This document shows positions 11,862 to 26,900 of a DNA stretch of 64,000 nt, one piece after another. The notes under the pieces are model-generated. The model made no database searches. It was not told where the DNA came from and was given only the letters and a program-made list of their open reading frames with translations. Within the stretch, counting starts at the first letter, position 1. Every line of letters starts with the position of its first letter. Made by a program: the position numbers and the translations under genes. Source of the stretch: Osmia lignaria lignaria (Eukaryota; Arthropoda; Insecta; Hymenoptera; Megachilidae); NCBI RefSeq assembly GCF_051020975.1, contig NW_027478166.1:9115501-9179500 (forward strand), in the 5' to 3' direction.

Positions 11862-14800
11862 GAGACAACTCTGCACTATTGCGAGCTGCAAATGCCACTT
11901 CCAGCTTAGCTGTGCAGAGGAAGAACAACAAGAAGAAGAAATATCTCGAAATATGTCCGTCAGGCCAGTTCCTTTGAGCTGAATCTGCAAATATCTCGGA
12001 AACGAAGCGAGCTATGGCAAAATGTTAAGAGACGTTTTTTGTAGAGAATTATGTTTCCTACAATTTATGTTCTATGATATTTTTTGATCAGAAGCGTAGT
12101 TTTCGAGATATATCGAGATATTTAAAAGTTCCGAAGCCGCACCAACATAATAGGGATACAGAAACACCGTGGCCCCTTTCTTTGAGATAACTCTGCACTA
12201 GTGCGAGCCGCAAATGCCACTTCCAGCTTAGCTGTGCAGAAGAAGAACAACAAGAAGAAGAAATATCTCGAAATATGTCCGTCAGGCCCCTTCCCTTGAG
12301 ATAAATCTGCAAATATCTCGGAAACGAAGCGAGCTATGGCAAAATGTTAAGAGACCTTTTTTGTAGAGAATTCAGTTTCCTACTTTTTATGTTCTATGAT
12401 ATTTTTTGATGAGATGCGTAGATCTCGAGATATATCAAGATATTTAAAAGTTCCGAAGCCGCACCAACATAATAGAGATACAGAAACACCGTGGCCCCTT
12501 TCTTTGAGACAACTCTGCACTATTGCGAGCTGCAAATGCCACTTCCAGCTTAGCTGTGCAGAGGAAGAACAACAAGAAGAAGAAATATCTCGAAATATGT
12601 CCGTCAGGCCAGTTCCTTTGAGATGAATCTGCAAATATCTCGGAAACGAAGCGAGCTATGGCAAAATGTTAAGAGACGTTTTTTGTAGAGAATTATGTTT
12701 CCTACAATTTATGTTCTATGATATTTTTTGATCAGAAGCGTAGTTTTCGAGATATATCGAGATATTTAAAAGTTCCGAAGCCGCACCAACATAATAGGGA
12801 TACAGAAACACCGTGGCCCCTTTCTTTGAGATAACTCTGCACTAGTGCGAGCCGCAAATGCCACTTCCAGCTTAGCTGTGCAGAAGAAGAACAACAAGAA
12901 GAAGAAATATCTCGAAATATGTCCGTCAGGCCCCTTCCCTTGAGATAAATCTGCAAATATCTCGGAAACGAAGCGAGCTATGGCAAAATGTTAAGAGACC
13001 TTTTTTGTAGAGAATTAAGTTTCCTACTTTTTATGTTCTATGATATTTTTTGATCAGATACGTAGTTCTCGAGATATATCAAGATATTTAAAAGTTCCGA
13101 AGCCGCACCAACATAATAGAGATACAGAAACACCGTGGCCCCTTTCTTTGAGATAACTCTGCACTATTGCGAGCTGTAAATGCCACTTCCAGCTTAGCTG
13201 TGCAGAAGAAGAACAACAAGAAGAAGAAATATCTCGAAATATGTCCGTCAGGCCCCTTCCCTTGAGATATATCTGCAAATATCTCGGAAACGAAGCGAGC
13301 TATGGCAAAATGTTAAGAGACCTTTTTTGTAGAGAATTCCGTTTCCTACAATTTATGTTCTATGATATTTTTTGATCAGAAGCGTAGTTTTCGAGATATA
13401 TCGAGATATTTAAAAGTTCCGAAGCCGCACCAACATAATAGAGATACAGAAACACCGTGGCCCCTTTCTTTGAGATAACTCTGCACTAGTGCGAGCCGCA
13501 AATGCCACTTCCAGCTTAGCTGTGCAGAAGAAGAACAACAAGAAGAAGAAATATCTCGAAATATGTCCGACAGGCCCCTTCCCTTGAGATAAATCTGCAA
13601 ATATCTCGGAAACGAAGCGAGCTATGGCAAAACGTTAAGAGACCTTTTTTGTAGACAATTAAGTTTCCTACTTTTTATGTTCTATGATATTTTTTGATGA
13701 GATGCGTAGTTCTCGAGATATATCAAGATATTTAAAAGTTCCGAAGCCGCACCAACATAATAGAGATACAGAAACACCGTGGCCCCTTTCTTTGAGATAA
13801 CTCTGCACTATTGCGAGCTGCAAATGCCACTTCCAGCTTAGCTGTGCAGAGGAAGAACAACAAGAAGAAGAAATATCTCGAAATATGTCCGTCACGCCAG
13901 TTCCTTTGAGCTGAATCTGCAAATATCTCGGAAACGAAGCGAGCTATGGCAAAATGTTAAGAGACGTTTTTTGTAGAGAATTATGTTTCCTACAATTTAT
14001 GTTCTATGATATTTTTTGATCAGAAGCGTAGTTTTCGAGATATATCGAGATATTTAAAAGTTCCGAAGCGGCACCAACATAATAGGGATACAGAAACACC
14101 GTGGCCCCTTTCTTTGAGATAACTCTGCACTAGTGCGAGCCGCAAATGCCACTTCCAGCTTAGTTGTGCAGAAGAAGAACAACAAGAAGAAGAAATATCT
14201 CGAAATATGTCCGTCAGGCCCCTTCCCTTGAGATAAATCTGCAAATATCTCGGAAACGAAGCGAGCTATGGCAAAATGTTAAGAACCTTTTTTGTAGAGA
14301 ATTAAGTTTCCTACTTTTTATGTTCTATGATATTTTTTGATCAGATGCGTAGTTCTCGAGATATATCAAGATATTTAAAAGTTCCGAAGCCGCACCAACA
14401 TAATAGAGATACAGAAACACCGTGGCCCCTTTCTTTGAGATAACTCTGCACTATTGCGAGCTGTAAATGCCACTTCCAGCTTAGCTGTGCAGAAGAAGAA
14501 CAACAAGAAGAAGAAATATCTCGAAATATGTCCGTCAGGCCCCTTCCCTTGAGATATATCTGCAAATATCTCGGAAACGAAGCGAGCTATGGCAAAATGT
14601 TAAGAGACCTTTTTTGTAGAGAATTAAGTTTCCTACTTTTTATGTTCTATGATATTTTTTGATGAGATGCGTAGTTCTCGAGATATATCAAGATATTTAA
14701 AAGTTCCGAAGCCGCACCAACATAATAGAGATACAGAAACACCGTGGCCCCTTTCATTGAGATAACTCTGCACTAGTGCGAGCCGCAAATGCCACTTCCA

Positions 14801-14960
14801 GCTTAGCTGTGCAGAGGAAGAACAACAAGAAGAAGAAATATCTCGAAATATGTCCGTCACGCCAGTTCCTTTGAGCTGAATCTGCAAATATCTCGGAAAC
14901 GAAGCGAGCTATGGCAAAATGTTAAGAGACGTTTTTTGTAGAGAATTATGTTTCCTACAA
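10305..14960. repeat. Large duplicated block Q, copy 2
   Basis: Second copy of the 4.66 kb block. Its left part, to about 11.86 kb, is also shared with 6.1-7.68 kb, so the dimer domain holds overlapping copies at several offsets rather than one clean period. That is expected after repeated unequal exchange. Confidence 0.8.
12880..14215. repeat. Block P, copy 3
   Basis: Third copy, 9015 bp downstream of copy 2. It keeps GAATTCCG, CCGACAGG, AAAACGTT, GCGGCACC and TTAGTTGTGC, but has TTCGAGATAT where copies 1 and 2 have TTCTAGATAT. Confidence 0.78.
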
Positions 14961-16199
14961 TTTATGTTCTATGATATTTTTTGATCAGAAGCGTAGTTTT
15001 CGAGATATATCGAGATATTTAAAAGTTCCGAAGCGGCACCAACATAATAGGGATACAGAAACACCGTGGCCCCTTTCTTTGAGATAACTCTGCACTAGTG
15101 CGAGCCGCAAATGCCACTTCCAGCTTAGCTGTGCAGAAGAAGAACAACAAGAAGAAGAAATATCTCGAAATATGTCCGTCAGGCCCCTTCCCTTGAGATA
15201 AATCTGCAAATATCTCGGAAACGAAGCGAGCTATGGCAAAATGTTAAGAACCTTTTTTGTAGAGAATTAAGTTTCCTACTTTTTATGTTCTATGATATTT
15301 TTTGATCAGATGCGTAGTTCTCGAGATATATCAAGATATTTAAAAGTTCCGAAGCCGCACCAACATAATAGAGATACAGAAACACCGTGGCCCCTTTCTT
15401 TGAGATAACTCTGCACTATTGCGAGCTGTAAATGCCACTTCCAGCTTAGCTGTGCAGAAGAAGAACAACAAGAAGAAGAAATATCTCGAAATATGTCCGA
15501 CAGGCCCCTTCCCTTGAGATAAATCTGCAAATATCTCGGAAACGAAGCGAGCTATGGCGAAATGTTAAGAGACCTTTTCTGTAGAGAATTAAGTTTCCTA
15601 CTTTTTATCTTCTATGATATTTTTTGATCAGGTGCGTAGTTCTCGAGATATATCAAGATATTTAAAAGTTCCGAAGCCGCACCAACATAATAGAGATACA
15701 GAAACACCGTGGCCCCTTTCTTTGAGATAACTCTGCACTAGTGCGAGCCGCAAATGCCACTTCCAGCTTAGCTGTGCAGAAGAAGAACAACAAGAAGAAG
15801 AAATATCTCGAAATATGTCCGTCAGGCCCCTTCCCTTGAGATAAATCTGCAAATATCTCGGAGACGAAGCGAGCTATGGCAAAATGTTAAGAGACCTTTT
15901 TTGTAGAGAATTAAGTTTCCTACTTTTTATGTTCTATGATATTTTTTGATCAGATGCGTAGTTCTCTAGATATATCAAGATATTTAAAAGTTCCGAAGCC
16001 GCACCAACATAATAGAGATACAGAAACACCGTGGCCCCTTTCTTTGAGATAACTCTGCACTATTGCGAGCTGCAAATGTCACTTCCAGCTTAGCTGTGCA
16101 GAGGAAGAACAACAAGAAGAAGAAATATCTCGAAATATGTCCGTCAGGCCAGTTCCTTTGAGCTGAATCTGCAAATATCTCGGAAACGAAGCGAGCTAT

Positions 16200-19100
16200 G
16201 GCAAAATCTTAGAAACCTTTTTGGTAGAGAATTATGTTTCCTACAATTTATGTTCTATGATATTTTTTGATCAGAAGCGTAGTTTTCGAGATAAAATCGA
16301 GATATTTAAAAGTTCCGAAGCCGCACCAACATAATAGAGATACAGAAACACCGTGGCCCCTTTCTTTGAGATAACTCTGCACTAGTGCGAGCCGCAAATG
16401 CCACTTCCAGCTTAGCTGTGCAGAAGAAGAACAACAAGAAGAAGAAATATCTCGAAATATGTCCGACAGGCCCCTTCCCTTGAGATAAATCTGCAAATAT
16501 CTCGGAAACGAAGCGAGCTATGGCAAAACGTTAAGAGACCTTTTTTGTAGAGAATTAAGTTTCCTACTTTTTATGTTCTATGATATTTTTTGATGAGATG
16601 CGTAGTTCTCGAGATATATCAAGATATTTAAAAGTTCCGAAGCCGCACCAACATAATAGAGATACAGAAACACCGTGGCCCCTTTCTTTGAGATAACTCT
16701 GCACTATTGCGAGCTGCAAATGCCACTTCCAGCTTAGCTGTGCAGAGGAAGAACAACAAGAAGAAGAAATATCTCGAAATATGTCCGTCACGCCAGTTCC
16801 TTTGAGCTGAATCTGCAAATATCTCGGAAACGAAGCGAGCTATGGCAAAATGTTAAGAGACGTTTTTTGTAGAGAATTATGTTTCCTACAATTTATGTTC
16901 TATGATATTTTTTGATCAGAAGCGTAGTTTTCGAGATATATCGAGATATTTAAAAGTTCCGAAGCCGCACCAACATAATAGAGATACAGAAACACCGTGG
17001 CCCCTTTCTTTGAGATAACTCTGCACTATTGCGAGCTGCAAATGCCACTTCCAGCTTAGCTGTGCAGAGGAAGAACAACAAGAAGAAGAAGTATCTCGAA
17101 ATATGTCCGTCAGGCCCGTTCCTTTGAGCTGAATCTGCAAATATCTCGGAAACGAAGCGAGCTATGGCAAAATGTTAAGAGACGTTTTTTGTAGAGAATT
17201 ATGTTTCCTACAATTTATGTTCTACGATATTTTTTGATCAGAAGCGTAGTTTTCGAGATATATCGAGATATTTAAAAGTTCCGAAGCCGCACCAACATAA
17301 TAGAGATACAGAAACACCGTGGCCCCTTTCTTTGAGATAACTCTGCACTAGTGCGAGCCGCAAATGCCACTTACAGCTTAGCTGTGCAGAAGAAGAACAA
17401 CGAGAAGAAGAAATATCTCGAAATATGTCCGTCAGGCCCCTTCCCTTGAGATAAATCTGCAAATATCTCGGAAACGAAGCGAGCTATGGCAAAATGTTGA
17501 GAGACCTTTTTTGTAGAGAATTATGTTTCCTACAATTTATGTTCTATGATATTTTTTGATCAGAAGCGTAGTTTTCGAGATATATCGAGATATGTAAAAG
17601 TTCCGAAGCCGCACCAACATAATAGAGATACAGAAACACCGTGGCCCCTTTCTTTGGGATAACTCTGCACTATTGCGCGCTGCAAATGCCACTTCCAGCT
17701 TAGCTGTGCAGAAGACGAACAACAAGAAGAAGAAATATCTCGAAATATGTCCGTCAGGCCGCTTCCCTTGAGATAAATCTGCAAATATCTCGGAAACGAA
17801 GCGAGCTATGGCAAAATGTTAAGAGACCTTTTTTGTAGAGAATTAAGTTTCCTACTTTTTATGTTCTATGATATTCTTCGATCAGAGGCGTAGTTCTCGA
17901 GATATATCAAGATATTTAAAAGTTCCGAAGCCGCACCAACATAATAGAGATACAGAAACACCGTGGCCCCTTTCTTTGAGATAACTCTGCACGATTGCGA
18001 GCTGGAAATGCCACTTCCAGTTTAGCTGTGCAGAAGAAGAACAACAAGAAGAAGAAATATCTCGAAATATGTCCGTCAGGCCAGTTCCTTTGAGCTGAAT
18101 CTGCAAATATCTCGGAAACGAAGCGAGCTATGGCAAAATGTTAAGAGACGTTTTTTGTAGAGAATTGTTTCCTACAATTTATGTTCTATGATATTTTTTG
18201 ATCAGAAGCGTAGTTTTCGAGATATATCGAGATATTTAAAAGTTCCGAAGCCGCACCAACATAATAGAGATACAGAAACACCGTGGCCCCTTTCTTTGAG
18301 ATAACTCTGCACTATTGCGAGCTGTAAATGCCACTTCCAGCTTAGCTGTGCAGAAGAAGAACAACAAGAAGAAGAAATATCTCGAAATATGTCCGTCAGG
18401 CCCCTGCCCTTGAGATATATCTGCAAATATCTCGGAAACGAAGCGAGCTATGGCAAAATGTTAAGAGACCTTTTTTGTAGAGAATTATGTTTCCTACAAT
18501 TTATGTTCTATGATATTTTTTGATCAGAAGCGTAGTTTTCGAGATATATCGAGATATTTAAAGGTTCCGAAGCCGCACCAACATAATAGAGATACAGAAA
18601 CACCGTGGCCCCTTTCTTTGAGATAACTCTGCACTAGTGCGAGCCGCAAATGCCACTTACAGCTTAGCTGTGCAGAAGAAGAACAACGAGAAGAAGAAAT
18701 ATCTCGAAATATGTCCGTCAGGCCCCTTCCCTTGAGATAAATCTGCAAATATCTCGGAAACGAAGCGAGCTATGGCAAAATCTTAAGAGACCTTTTTTGT
18801 AGAGAATTAAGTTTCCTACATTTTATGTTCTATGATATTTTTTGATCAGATGCGTAGTTCTCGAGATATATCAAGATATTTAAAAGTTCCGAAGCCGCAC
18901 CAACACAATAGAGATACAGAAACACCGTGGCTCCTTTCTTTGAGATAACTCTGCACTATTGCGAGCTGGAAATGCCACTTCCAGTTTAGCTGTGCGGAAG
19001 AAGAACAACAAGAAGAAGAAATATCTCGAAATATGTCCGTCAGGCCCCTGCCCTTGAGATATATCTGCAAATATCTCGGAAACGAAGCGAGCTATGGCAA

Positions 19101-22000
19101 AATGTTGAGAGACCTTTTTTGTAGAGAATTATGTTTCCTACAATTTATGTTCTATGATATTTTTTGATCAGATGCGTAGTTCTCGAGATATATCAAGATA
19201 TTTAAAAGTTCCGAAGCCCCACCAACATAATAGAGATACAGAAACACCGTGGCCCCTTTCTTTGAGATAACTCTGCACTATTGCGAGCTGCAAATGCCAC
19301 TTCCAGCTTAGCTGTGCAGAGGAAGAACAACAAGAAGGGAAATATCTCGAAATATGTCCGTCAGGCCAGTTCCTTTGAGCTGAATCTGCAAATATCTCGG
19401 AAACGAAGCGAGCTATGGCAAAATGTTAAGAGACGTTTTTTGTAGAGAATTATGTTTCCTACAATCTATGTTCTATGATATTTTTTGATCAGAAGCGTAG
19501 TTTTCGAGATATATCGAGATACTTCAAAGTTCCGAAGCCGCACCAACATAATAGAGATACAGAAACACCGTGGCCCCTTTCTTTGAGATAACTGTGCACT
19601 AGTGCGAGCCGCAAATGCCACTTCCAGCTTAGCTGTGCAGAAGAAGAACAACAAGAAGAAGAAATATCTCGAAATATGTCCGTCAGGCCCCTTCCCTTGA
19701 GATAAATCTGCAAATATCTCGGAAACGAAGCGAGCTGTGGCAAAATGTTAGGAGACCTTTTTTGTACAGAATTATGTTTCCTACTTTTTATGTTCTATGA
19801 TATTTTTTGATCAGACGCGTAGTTCTCGAGATATATCAAGATATTTAAAAGTTCCGAAGCCGCACCAACATAATAGAGATACAGAAACACCGTGGCCCCT
19901 TTCTTTGAGATAACTGTGCACTAGTGCGAGCCGCAAATGCCACTTCCAGCTTAGCTGTGCAGAAGAAGAACAACAAGAAGAAGAAATATCTCGAAATATG
20001 TCCGTCAGGCCCCTTCCCTTGAGATAAATCTGCAAATATCTCGGAAACGAAGCGAGCTATGGCAAAATGTTAGGAGACCTTTTTTGTACAGAATTATGTT
20101 TCCTACTTTTTATGTTCTATGATATTTTTTGATCAGACGCGTAGTTCTCGAGATATATCAAGATATTTAAAAGTTCCGAAGCCGCACCAACATAATAGAG
20201 ATACAGAAACACCGTGGCCCCTTTCTTTGAGATAACTCTGCACTAGCGCGAGCCGCAAATGCCACTTACAGCTTAGCTGTGCAGAAGAAGAACAACGAGA
20301 ACAAGAAATATCTCGAAATATGTCCGTCAGGCCCCTTCCCTTGAGATAAATCTGCAAATATCTCGGAAACGAAGCGAGCTATGGCAAAATGTTAAGAGAT
20401 CTTTTTTGTAGAGAATTGAGTTTCCTACTTTTTATGTTCTATGATATTTTTTGATCAGATGCGTAGTTCTCGAGATATACCAAGATATTTAAAAGTTCCG
20501 AAGCCGCACCAACATAATAGAGATACAGAAACACCGTGGCTCCTTTCTTTGAGATAACTCTGCACTATTGCGAGCTGGAAATGCCACTTCCAGTTTAGCT
20601 GTGCAGAAGAAGAACAACAAGAAGAAGAAATATCTCGAAATATGTCCGTCAGGCCCCTGCCCTTGAGATATATCTGCAAATATCTCGGAAACGAAGCGAG
20701 CTATGGCAAAATGTTGAGAGACCTTTTTTGTAGAGAATTATGTTTCCTAGAATTTATGTTCTATGATATTTTTTGATCAGATGCGTAGTTTTCGAGATAT
20801 ATCGAGATATTTAAAAGTTCCGAAGCCGCACCAACATAATAGAGATACAGAAACACCGTGGCCCCTTTCTTTGAGATAACTCTGCGCTAGTGCGAGCCGC
20901 AAATGCCACTTCCAGCTTAGCTGTGCAGAAGAAGAACAACAAGAAGAAGAAATATCTCGAAATATGTCCGTCAGGCCAGTTCCTTTGAGCTGAATCTGCA
21001 AATATCTCGGAAACGAAGCGAGCTATGGCAAAATGTTAAGAGACGTTTTTTGTAGAGAATTATGTTTCCTACAATTTATGTTCTATGATATTTTTTGATC
21101 AGAAGCGTAGTTTTCGAGATATATCGAGATACTTAAAAGTTCCGAAGCCGCACCAACATAATAGAGATACAGAAACACCGTGGCCCCTTTCTTTGAGATA
21201 ACTGTGCACTAGTGCGAGCCGCAAATGCCACTTCCAGCTTAGCTGTGCAGAAGAAGAACAACAAGAAGAAGAAATATCTCGAAATATGTCCGTCAGGCCC
21301 CTTCCCTTGAGATATATCTGCAAATATCTCGGAAACGAAGCGAGCTATGGCAAAATGTTAGGAGACCTTTTTTGTACAGAATTATGTTTCCTACTTTTTA
21401 TGTTCTATGATATTTTTTGATCAGACGCGTAGTTCTCGAGATATATCAAGATATTTAAAAGTTCCGAAGCCGCACCAACATAATAGAGATACAGAAACAC
21501 CGTGGCCCCTTTCTTTGAGATAACTCTGCACTAGCGCGAGCCGCAAATGCCACTTACAGCTTAGCTGTGCAGAAGAAGAACAACGAGAACAAGAAATATC
21601 TCGAAATATGTCCGTCAGGCCCCTTCCCTTGAGATAAATCTGCAAATATCTCGGAAACGAAGTGAGGTATGGCAAAATGTTAAGAGACCGTTTTTGTAGA
21701 GAATTAAGTTTCCTACTTTTTATGTTCTATGATATTTTTTGATCAGACGCGTAGTTCTCGAGATATATCAAGATATTTAAAAGTTCCGAAGCCGCACCAA
21801 CATAATAGAGATACAGAAACACCGTGGCCCCTTTCTTTGAGATAACTCTGCACTATTGCGAGCTGTAAATACCACTTCCAGCTTAGCTGTGCAGAAGAAG
21901 AACAACAAGAAGAAGAAATATCTCGAAATATGTCCGTCAGGCCCCTTCCCTTGAGATATATCTGCAAATATCTCGGAAACGAAGCGAGCTATGGCAAAAT
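16200..22000. repeat. Mixed, more diverged monomer zone
   Basis: Monomers here vary more from neighbour to neighbour and no single higher-order period dominates. Indels cluster: TTAGAAACC and a 1 bp gain in GATAAAATCG (16209-16295), GAATTGTTTCC with 2 bp lost (about 18166), and GAAGGGAAAT with 1 bp lost (about 19335). Some partial links exist: 17238-17462 with 18524-18748 (offset 1286), 18846-19070 with 20455-20679 (offset 1609), and 20133-20357 with 21421-21645 (offset 1288). The last pair shares CACTAGCGCG, ACTTACAGC and ACGAGAACAAG. Confidence 0.75.
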
Positions 22001-23998
22001 GTTAAGAGACCTTTTTTGTAGAGAATTATGTTTCCTACAATTTATGTTCTATGATATTTTTTGATCAGAAGCGTAGTTTTCGAGATATATCGAGATATTT
22101 AAAAGTTCCGAAGCCGCACCAACATAATAGAGATACAGAAACACCGTGGCCCCTTTCTTTGAGATAACTCTGCACTAGTGCGAGCCGCAAATGCCACTTC
22201 CAGCTTAGCTGTGCAGAAGAAGAACAACAAGAAGAAGAAATATCTCGAAATATGCCCGTGAGGCCCCTTCCATTGAGATAAATCTGCAAATATCTCGGAA
22301 ACGAAGCGAGCTATGGCAAAATGTTAAGAGACCTTTTTTGTAGAGAGTTAAGTTTCCTACTTTTTATGTTCTATGATATTTTTTGATCAGATGCGTAGTT
22401 CTCGAGATATATCAAGATATTTAAAAGTTCCGAAGCCGCACCAACATAATAGAGATACAGAAACACCGTGGCCCCTTTCTTTAAGATAACTCTGCACTAC
22501 TGCGAGCTGCAAATGCCACTTCCAGCTTAGCTGTGCAGAAGAAGAACAACAAGAAGAAGAAATATCTCGAAATATGCCCGTCAGGCCCCTTCCATTGAGA
22601 TAAATCTGCAAATATCTCGGAAACGAAGCGAGCTATGGCAAAATGTTAAGAGACCTTTTTTGTAGAGAGTTAAGTTTCCTACTTTTTATGTTCTATGATA
22701 TTTTTTGATCAGATGCGTAGTTCTCGAGATATATCAAGATATTTAAAAGTTCCGAAGCCGCACCAACATAATAGAGATACAGAAACACCGTGGCCCCTTT
22801 CTTTGAGATAACTCTGCACTACTGCGAGCTGCAAATGCCACTTCCAGCTTAGCTGTGCAGAAGAAGAACAAGAAGAAGAAGAAATATCTCGAAATATGTC
22901 CGTCAGACCCCTTCCCTTGAGATAAATCTGCAAATATCTCGGAAACGAAGCGAGCTATGGCAAAATGTTAAGAGACGTTTTTTGTAGAGAATTAAGTTTC
23001 CTACAATTTATGTTCTATGATATTTTTTGATCAGAAGCGTAGTTTTCGAGATATATCGAGATATTTAAAAGTTCCGAAGCCGCACCAACATAATAGAGAT
23101 ACAGAAACACCGTGGCCCCTTTCTTTGAGATAACTCTGCACTAGTGCGAGCCGCAAATGCCACTTCCAGCTTAGCTGTGCAGAAGAAGAACAACAAGAAG
23201 AAGAAATATCTCGAAATATGTCCGTCAGGCCCCTTCCCTTGAGATAAATATGCAAATATCTCGGAAACGAAGCGAGCTATGGCAAAATGTTAAGAGACCT
23301 TTTTTGTAGAGAATTAAGTTTCCTACTTTTTATGTTCTATGATATTTTTTGATCAGATGCGTTGTTCTCGAGATATATCAAGATATTTAAAAGTTCCGAA
23401 GCCGCACCAACATAATAGAGATACAGAAACACCGTTGCCCCTTTCTTTGAGATAACTCTGCACTATTGCGAGCTGCAAATGCCGCTCCCAGCTTAGCTGT
23501 GCAGAAGAAGAACAACAAGAAGAAGAAATATCTCGAAATATGTCCGTCAGGCCCCTTCCCTTGAGATATATCTGCAAATATCTCGGAAACGAAGCGAGCT
23601 ATGGCAAAATGTTAAGAGACCTTTTTTGTAGAGAATTAAGTTTCCTACTTTTTATGTTCTATGATATTTTTTGATCGGATGCGTAGTTCTCGAGATATAT
23701 CAAGATATTTAAAAGTTCCGAAGCCGCACCAACATAATAGAGATACAGAAACACCGTGGCCCCTTTCTTTGAGATAACTCTGCACTTCTGCGCGCTGCAA
23801 ATGCCACTTCCAGCTTAGCTGTGCAGAAGAAGAACAACAAGAAGAAGAAATATCTCGAAATATGCCCGTCAGGCCCCTTCCATTGAGATGAATCTGCAAA
23901 TATCTCGGAAACGAAGCGAGCTATGGCAAAATGTTAAGAGACCTTTTTTGTAGAGAATTAAGTTTCCTACTTTTTATGTTCTATGATATTTTTTGATC

Positions 23999-26900
23999 AG
24001 ATGCGTAGTTCTCGAGATATATCAAGATATTTAAAAGTTCCGAAGCCGCACCAACATAATAGAGATACAGAAACACCGTGGCCCCTTTCTTTGAGATAAC
24101 TCTGCACTATTGCGAGCTGCAAATGCCACTCCCAGCTTAGCTGTGCAGAAGAAGAACAACAAGAAGAAGAAATATCTCGAAATATGTCCGTCAGGCCCCT
24201 TCCCTTGAGATATATCTGCAAATATCTCGGAAACGAAGCGAGCTATGGCAAAATGTTAAGAGACCTTTTTTGTAGAGAATTAAGTTTGCTACTTTTTATG
24301 TTCTATGATATTTTTTGATCGGATGCGTAGTTCTCGAGATATATCAAGATATTTAAAAGTTCCGAAGCCGCACCAACATAATAGAGATACAGAAACACCG
24401 TGGCCCCTTTCTTTGAGATAACTCTGCACTATTGCGCGCTGCAAATGCCACTTCCAGCTTAGCTGCGCAGAAGAAGAACAACAAGAAGAAGAAATATCTC
24501 GAAATATGCCCGTCAGGCCCCTTCCATTGAGATAAATCTGCAAATATCTCGGAAACGAAGCGAGCTATGGCAAAATGTTAAGAGACCTTTTTTGTAGAGA
24601 ATTAAGTTTCCTACTTTTTATGTTCTATGATATTTTTTGATCAGATGCGTAGTTCTCGAGATATATCAAGATATTTAAAAGTTCCGAAGCCGCACCAACA
24701 TAATAGAGATACAGAAACACCGTGGCCCCTTTCTTTGAGATAACTCTGCACTACTGCGAGCTGCAAATGCCACTTCCAGCTTAGCTGTGCAGAAGAAGAA
24801 CAACAAGAAGAAGAAATATCTCGAAATATGTCCGTCAGACCCCTTCCCTTGAGATAAATCTGCAAATATCTCGGAAACGAAGCGAGCTATGGCAAAATGT
24901 TAAGAGACCTTTTTTGTAGAGAATTAAGTTTCCTACTTTTTATGTTCTATGATATTTTTTGATCAGATGCGTAGTTCTCGAGATATATCGAGATATTTAA
25001 AAGTTCCGAAGCCGCACCAACATAATAGAGATACAGAAACACCGTGGCCCCTTTCTTTGAGATAACTCTTTACTAGTGCGAGCCGCAAATGCCACTTCCA
25101 GCTTAGCTGTGCAGAAGAAGAACAACAAGAAGAAGAAATATCTCGAAATATGTCCGTCAGGCCCCTTCCCTTGAGATAAATATGCAAATATCTCGGAAAC
25201 GAAGCGAGCTATGGCAAAATGTTAAGAGACCTTTTTTGTAGAGAATTAAGTTTCCTACTTTTTATGTTCTATGATATTTTTTGATCAGATGCGTTGTTCT
25301 CGAGATATATCAAGATATTTAAAAGTTCCGAAGCCGCACCAACATAATAGAGATAAGGAAACACCGTGGCCCCTTTCTTTGAGATAACTCTGCACTATTG
25401 CGAGCTGCAAATGCCACTCCCAGCTTAGCTGTGCAGAAGAAGAACAACAAGAAGAAGAAATATCTCGAAATATGTCCGTCAGGCCCCTTCCCTTGAGATA
25501 TATCTGCAAATATCTCGGAAACGAAGCGAGCTATGGCAAAATGATAAGAGACCTTTTTTGTAGAGAATTAAGTTTCCTACTTTTTATGTTCTATGATATT
25601 TTTTGATCGGATGCGTAGTTCTCGAGATATATCAAGATATTTAAAAGTTCCGAAGCCGCACCAACATAATAGAGATACAGAAACACCGTGGCCCCTTTCT
25701 TTGAGATAACTCTGCACTATTGCGCGCTGCAAATGCCACTTCCAGCTTAGCTGTGCAGAAGAAGAACAACAAGAAGAAGAAATATCTCGAAATATGCCCG
25801 TCAGGCCCCTTCCATTGAGATAAATCTGCAAATATCTCGGAAACGAAGCGAGCTATGGCAAAATGTTAAGAGACCTTTTTTGTAGAGAATTAAGTTTCCT
25901 ACTTTTTATGTTCTATGATATTTTTTGATCAGATGCGTAGTTCTCGAGATATATCAAGATATTTAAAAGTTCCGAAGCCGCACCAACATAATAGAGATAC
26001 AGAAACACCGTGGCCCCTTTCTTTGAGATAACTCTGCACTACTGCGAGCTGCAAATGCCACTTCCAGCTTAGCTGTGCAGAAGAAGAACAACAAGAAGAA
26101 GAAATATCTCGAAATATGTCCGTCAGACCCCTTCCCTTGAGATAAATCTGCAAATATCTCGGAAACGAAGCGAGCTATGGCAAAATGTTAAGAGACCTTT
26201 TCTGTAGAGAATTAAGTTTCCTACTTTTTATGTTCTATGATATTTTTTGATCAGATGCGTAGTTCTCGAGATATATCGAGATATTTAAAAGTTCCGAAGC
26301 CGCACCAACATAATAGAGATACAGAAACACCGTGGCCCCTTTCTTTGAGATAACTCTGCACTAGTGCGAGCCGCAAATGCCACTTCCAGCTTAGCTGTGC
26401 AGAAGAAGAACAACAAGAAGAAGAAATATCTCGAAATATGTCCGTCAGGCCCCTTCCCTTGAGATAAATATACAAATATCTCGGAAACGAAGCGAGCTAT
26501 GGCAAAATGTTAAGAGACCTTTTTTGTAGAGAATTAAGTTTCCTACTTTTTATGTTCTATGATATTTTTTGATCAGATGCGTTGTTCTCGAGATATATCA
26601 AGATATTTAAAAGTTCCGAAGCCGCACCAACATAATAGAGATACAGAAACACCGTGGCCCCTTTCTTTGAGATAACTCTGCACTATTGCGAGCTGCAAAT
26701 GCCACTTCCAGCTTAGCTGTGCAGAAGAAGAACAACAAGAAGAAGAAATATCTCGAAATATGTCTGTCAGGCCCCTTCCCTTGAGATATATCTGCAAATA
26801 TCTCGGAAACGAAGCGAGCTATGGCAAAATGTTGAGAGACCTTTTTTGTAGAGCATTAAGTTTCCTACTTTTTATGTTCTATGATATTTTTTGATCAGAT

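Larger units (their letters stand above)
1..16200. repeat. Dimeric (644 bp) higher-order domain
   Basis: Two monomer types largely alternate. One has AAGCGTAGTTTTCGAG, CTAGTGCGAGCC and usually TAGGGATACAG. The other has GATGAGATGCGTAG, often GATCTCGAG, often GAGACAACTC, then CAGAGGAAG and the GCCAGTTCC...GAGCTGAAT form of the second 27 bp segment. The second type is regularly followed by ACGTTTTTTG rather than ACCTTTTTTG. The alternation is clearest at 1141-3620 and 9804-12640. Single monomers without the second signature (for example around 4039, 8224 and 13054) break the pattern at block edges. Confidence 0.85.
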
